A stretch of DNA of 64,000 nucleotides. Source: Pectobacterium sp013449375 (GTDB taxonomy: Bacteria; Pseudomonadota; Gammaproteobacteria; Enterobacterales; Enterobacteriaceae). The notes beneath the pieces were generated by a model, which was given only the letters and a program-made list of their open reading frames with translations, had not been told where the DNA came from and made no database searches. A program made the position numbers and the translations under genes. Numbering within the stretch: the first letter of the stretch is position 1; each line of letters begins with the position of its first letter. Below are positions 61,384 through 64,000 of this stretch, piece by piece. The stretch lies in the NCBI RefSeq assembly GCF_048593165.1, contig NZ_CP184271.1; one strand, 5' to 3'.

Positions 61384-62026
61384 TCCCCAGTTGATTGAGC
61401 ATTTGTGTGTACAGGTGATAAACGCGGTGAGCCGTGTGCACAATGGCATCCTGATCTCGCTTATCCGTGACGGTATTCATCAACAGGGCAAAAAATTTCA
61501 GGTGATCCTGGTCTAGCTCGCCGTGGGATCGCAGATAGGTGGTTGCCTCTTTTGGTAGCCTCAGTGCCTGTTCCACCCGTGTAGCAATGGCGGACGCAAT
61601 AGACACGCTGGTGCCTTCCAGCACCCACACCATGCCAAAAATGCTCATGGGATTGACACGTTCAATGCGGTAATAAAGAAAGGCAAGCATCATTTCAATC
61701 GGCAAGCCGGGCATCCCTAATCTGACTTTTTCTGCATCTCCGCCACAGGCGCGGATATCATTCAGAATCCACTCCTGATGGCCGTATTCTTCCTCGATAT
61801 ATTCAGCAATTGCACCACGCATAGATTCATGCGATGGCGGGAGGTGGCTACCTGCACACATCAATAACGGGACGGTATGGCTGACGTGATAGTACGCTTG
61901 GGTCAAAAACTCGATATACATCTCGCGTGAAATGTTGCCATCAAGGCAACGGGCGATAGCCGGAGACGAAAGCAACTGTTGACGTTCAGTCGTCGTTTTA
62001 TTTTGTAATTGGTGATAGAAGTTCAT
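61361..62026 (-). CDS. Heme-oxygenase-like diiron oxidase (HDO superfamily)
   Basis: 221 residues, all helical, iron-containing redox enzyme family (TenA/CADD/UndA relatives). Candidate metal ligands: acidic cluster E75-E80 with H83 (AEYIEEEYGHQEW), E137 (WVLEGTS), and H168-D172-H175 (SHGELDQDH), the E/H/E/H/D/H pattern of HDO enzymes. Known members cleave C-C bonds, desaturate or N-oxygenate. UndA converts lauric acid to undecene, CADD makes p-aminobenzoate. The reaction here cannot be told from sequence. It overlaps the ligase gene by 4 nt. Confidence 0.82.
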   Translation of the reverse strand: MNFYHQLQNKTTTERQQLLSSPAIARCLDGNISREMYIEFLTQAYYHVSHTVPLLMCAGSHLPPSHESMRGAIAEYIEEEYGHQEWILNDIRACGGDAEKVRLGMPGLPIEMMLAFLYYRIERVNPMSIFGMVWVLEGTSVSIASAIATRVEQALRLPKEATTYLRSHGELDQDHLKFFALLMNTVTDKRDQDAIVHTAHRVYHLYTQMLNQLGNGSSEPA

Positions 62027-63465
62027 GGTTGCTCCTCCTCACTACGGGTGAGTATCTGATGTTGTAGGGTTTGCCATAGGGCATTGCGGCGAGGACGGCC
62101 ATTGGCCGTTAACATCTCGGGTGATGAAATCGTATGGGTAAACAGTAATCGGTGCAGTTGCGCGTAATCTGGCAACTGTGCAGAAAGCGCCATCAGTTGT
62201 TCCCGTGCGAACTCCTGTTGCCCGTCAAACGCATCGACCAGTGCTACATTACGCACTAATCCTTCACCGAAAATCACAATGCGGCGGACGGCGGGACAGG
62301 CCATGGCTTCTGCTTCTGGCCATTCGGGGGAAAAATTGCGGCCAAAGGCGTTGATTTGCACGTTTTTTATGCGCCCCTGAATGTGAACGAATCCGTCGTC
62401 ATCGATTCTGCCGAGATCGCCGGTCGCTACCGTCAATGAAGGTGAGGCCCCCCCCAGATAACCTAACGCATTGGCTGGACTGGACACGAGCAGTTGCCTG
62501 TCACTATCAATCGATAGTTGGATGCCTGGTAATGGTCTGCCGACGCTACCCTGCCGTGTGACGCCAGGTCGATTCAGCGCCACGACGGAACCGCATTCTG
62601 ACAGTCCATAACCTTCAAAAATGGGGAGTCCGCTTTGGGCTGCAAGTTCCAGCAGTTGGGTTGAGATTTTGCCGCCACCTGCGGCAATAAAGCGCAATGA
62701 CTGGGTGCTTTCCTTAACTTGCTGATGCAACTGTAACAGTACGCGCAGCAGTTCGGGCACCAGTACCAGACTCTCAGGGTGCCAGCGTAGTAACGCTTGC
62801 AAAAATTGCGTCGCATTGAACCGGCTGGAGCCTTCAAAACCGATGTGTGACGGTGGCAGCACCACGGTTTCAGCCCCCAGCAGCAGCGGGATGTAAATGC
62901 CACATAGGTTCTCAAGCAGAATACTGAGCGGTAATGTCACCAAATGCTTTTGTAAGTGGAGTGAGCGCAATTCACTCGCAAGGGTTTGAGCTGTCCACTC
63001 CATGCCGCTTAGACTTAAGCACACCCCTTTCGGTTCCCCTGTCGTGCCAGAGGTATAGGTGATTTTGGCTGTACCGGAAGGCAAGGGAACAGGTTCATCG
63101 ACGGTTCGGATTTGCAATTGCCCGAGAGGGAAATCACAGGTCTGCCATTCTGCCAGGGGTGCGCTACCGATCCGTGCATCAATAGACGCAGACGACATGA
63201 CCCACGTTTTTTGTCCGGCGGTGAAGAAAGGGGGAATGGGGACGATCACAATCCCGCTAACAAGACAAGCCAGATCGATCATGGCCCACTCTGGACTATT
63301 TTCTAGTTCAAGTGCTAAGCGCTTTATACCGAGTGAGGTTAAGTGCTCTGCAATCGCCATAACGGTTTCATGGTATTGCTTCCAGCTCCATGTCCGACCG
63401 TCACCTTGTAAAGCGAGTGCATCAGGGCACTGTTGGGCGAGTTGTTCAAGCCTGTCCAGAAACAT
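62023..63465 (-). CDS. AMP-forming acyl ligase, unusual C-terminal motif
   Basis: 480 residues, ANL superfamily, shorter than typical FadD (about 560). P-loop YTSGTTGEPKG at 137-147, EGYGLSE at 284-290, ATGDLGRIDDDG at 347-358, hinge GRIKN at 364-368, then INAFGRNFSP. The C-terminal catalytic-Lys motif (usually NGK) is TANGRPRRN at 453-461, with Arg457 in place of Lys. It probably activates a carboxylic or fatty acid; no carrier protein domain is fused or adjacent. Overlaps the hemolysin-family gene by 20 nt and the diiron gene by 4 nt. Confidence 0.82.
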   Translation of the reverse strand: MFLDRLEQLAQQCPDALALQGDGRTWSWKQYHETVMAIAEHLTSLGIKRLALELENSPEWAMIDLACLVSGIVIVPIPPFFTAGQKTWVMSSASIDARIGSAPLAEWQTCDFPLGQLQIRTVDEPVPLPSGTAKITYTSGTTGEPKGVCLSLSGMEWTAQTLASELRSLHLQKHLVTLPLSILLENLCGIYIPLLLGAETVVLPPSHIGFEGSSRFNATQFLQALLRWHPESLVLVPELLRVLLQLHQQVKESTQSLRFIAAGGGKISTQLLELAAQSGLPIFEGYGLSECGSVVALNRPGVTRQGSVGRPLPGIQLSIDSDRQLLVSSPANALGYLGGASPSLTVATGDLGRIDDDGFVHIQGRIKNVQINAFGRNFSPEWPEAEAMACPAVRRIVIFGEGLVRNVALVDAFDGQQEFAREQLMALSAQLPDYAQLHRLLFTHTISSPEMLTANGRPRRNALWQTLQHQILTRSEEEQP

Positions 63466-64000
63466 AGGATTCTCCTACCGTGGTTATCCAAGGGACATCA
63501 GGTAACGTGGTAAACAGGTTCAGCAACATGCTTGTCTGTCTTAACGTGTTTTTTCCGTTTGTGAGTTCTCCGGCCATCACCTGCGGATCATGTTGGTAGT
63601 ATTCACCCCATTCTTGTGCCGTATCGCCCAGCCGTGCTGCGCTGGCAGGCGTGAGTAGGATGGGTTGCAGATGGAGTCGATGAAAAATGTTGCGAATTTT
63701 CCGAGTACCAGTGAAGACAATCCACGAGTAGTGATATTGGTTGAGTAATAAACAGATGGCGGCATACATAACGCGTGCTGAAGCGCCGTCATGTGCGGTG
63801 AAGTTTCCTATTTCGACGATTTTTTCCCGCGAAACGGGGAGGTTAATACGAGCGGACAACATCGTTTCAACGGGAGCATCAAGATATTGCTCCAGGTAAA
63901 ATGCACCTTGTGAAGCCGTCTGGACGCCACAGGCTGCTCTCAGTTCACCACGGGCATCGTACATGCCGAGAAGCCAGGGCATACAGCGGGAAAGTGAGGC
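63446..64000 (-). CDS. Thermostable hemolysin family protein (5' end outside window)
   Basis: At least 185 residues; the frame stays open to the window edge, upstream of an internal Met at 63982, so the true start is outside. Signature regions: PWLLGMYDARGELRAACGVQ, VEIGNFTAHDGASARVMYAA, WIVFTGTRKIRNIFHRLHLQ, and EWGEYYQHDPQVMAGEL, typical of the T_hemolysin family (Vibrio delta-VPH). That family is related to acetyltransferase/acyl-homoserine-lactone-synthase folds, so a transferase role is more likely than direct membrane lysis. It is first of the visible operon genes. Confidence 0.85.
   Translation of the reverse strand, partial: ASLSRCMPWLLGMYDARGELRAACGVQTASQGAFYLEQYLDAPVETMLSARINLPVSREKIVEIGNFTAHDGASARVMYAAICLLLNQYHYSWIVFTGTRKIRNIFHRLHLQPILLTPASAARLGDTAQEWGEYYQHDPQVMAGELTNGKNTLRQTSMLLNLFTTLPDVPWITTVGESYVSGQA

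Noticed and set aside
1..64000. tRNA, rRNA, CRISPR arrays, transposases or prophage genes
   Set aside because: None seen on either strand: no CCA-ending cloverleaf, no regularly spaced repeats, and no integrase or transposase motifs.

Overview
The window is a chromosomal segment of a soft-rot enterobacterium, most likely Pectobacterium (or a close Dickeya-like relative). Almost every gene is recognisable as an ortholog of an Enterobacterales gene. Long stretches keep the E. coli gene order: hinT-ycfL-lpoB-thiK-nagZ-ycfP-ndh-ycfJ, mfd/lolCDE-nagK-cobB, btuC-btuE-btuD-nlpC, aroH-ppsR/ppsA, ydiK/ydiJ-menI, and sufABCDSE-ldtE/lpp/pykF. A salicin/arbutin-type bgl cluster, a ferulate-esterase-like enzyme and a heme-uptake operon fit a plant-associated pathogen. 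The genus assignment is inferred from gene content and recalled similarity; no database search was run.

Layout. 1-66: 3' tail of ptsG and its terminator. 0.3-7 kb: nucleotide salvage, peptidoglycan activation and recycling (lpoB, nagZ), thiamine kinase and NADH dehydrogenase II with a perfect FNR box. 7-17.4 kb: an Hsp70-like chaperone (yegD), the transcription-repair factor mfd, the lipoprotein exporter lolCDE, nagK and cobB. 17.4-18.9 kb: a less conserved patch with a small unknown ORF, the DNA-binding tail of an FNR-type regulator without its sensor domain, several palindromes and a methyltransferase. 19-24.7 kb: vitamin B12 import (btuC, btuD), a peroxidase (btuE), nlpC, lplA and selO. 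24.8-28.5 kb: the heme operon hmuSTUV under a Fur box. 28.7-33.4 kb: aroH, ppsR and ppsA (Cra box). 33.4-36.3 kb: a roughly 100-bp palindromic repeat, apbE, the small RNA rprA with two RcsB-like boxes, and ydiK. 36.6-46.7 kb: ydiJ, menI, an unknown gene behind a perfect Fur box, and the whole suf Fe-S assembly operon. 47-50.2 kb: ldtE, lpp and pykF. 50.8-59.7 kb: bglG-bglF-bglB with two antiterminator/terminator switches, bglH porin, an exported esterase and an exported nucleoside-hydrolase-like protein. 59.9-64 kb: a tightly overlapping leftward operon of a thermostable-hemolysin-family protein (cut by the window edge), an AMP-forming ligase, a heme-oxygenase-like diiron enzyme, a short-chain dehydrogenase and an exported TPR protein.

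How genes work together. Iron runs through the window: Fur boxes sit before hmuS and before the unknown gene at 40.1 kb, and weaker ones lie in and before the suf operon, so heme uptake and Fe-S assembly are probably induced together. Cra-like boxes before ppsA and pykF fit the opposite control of PEP synthesis and pyruvate kinase. The bgl cluster forms one pathway: porin entry, PTS uptake and phosphorylation, then hydrolysis of the phospho-beta-glucoside, with substrate-induced antitermination. The adjacent exported esterase may release plant phenolic esters.

The best candidate for an undescribed system is the operon at 59.9-64 kb. Its enzymes look like a small-molecule pathway (acyl activation, acyltransferase-fold protein, diiron oxidase, reductase), and the ligase has an Arg where the usual catalytic Lys of the C-terminal motif should be.
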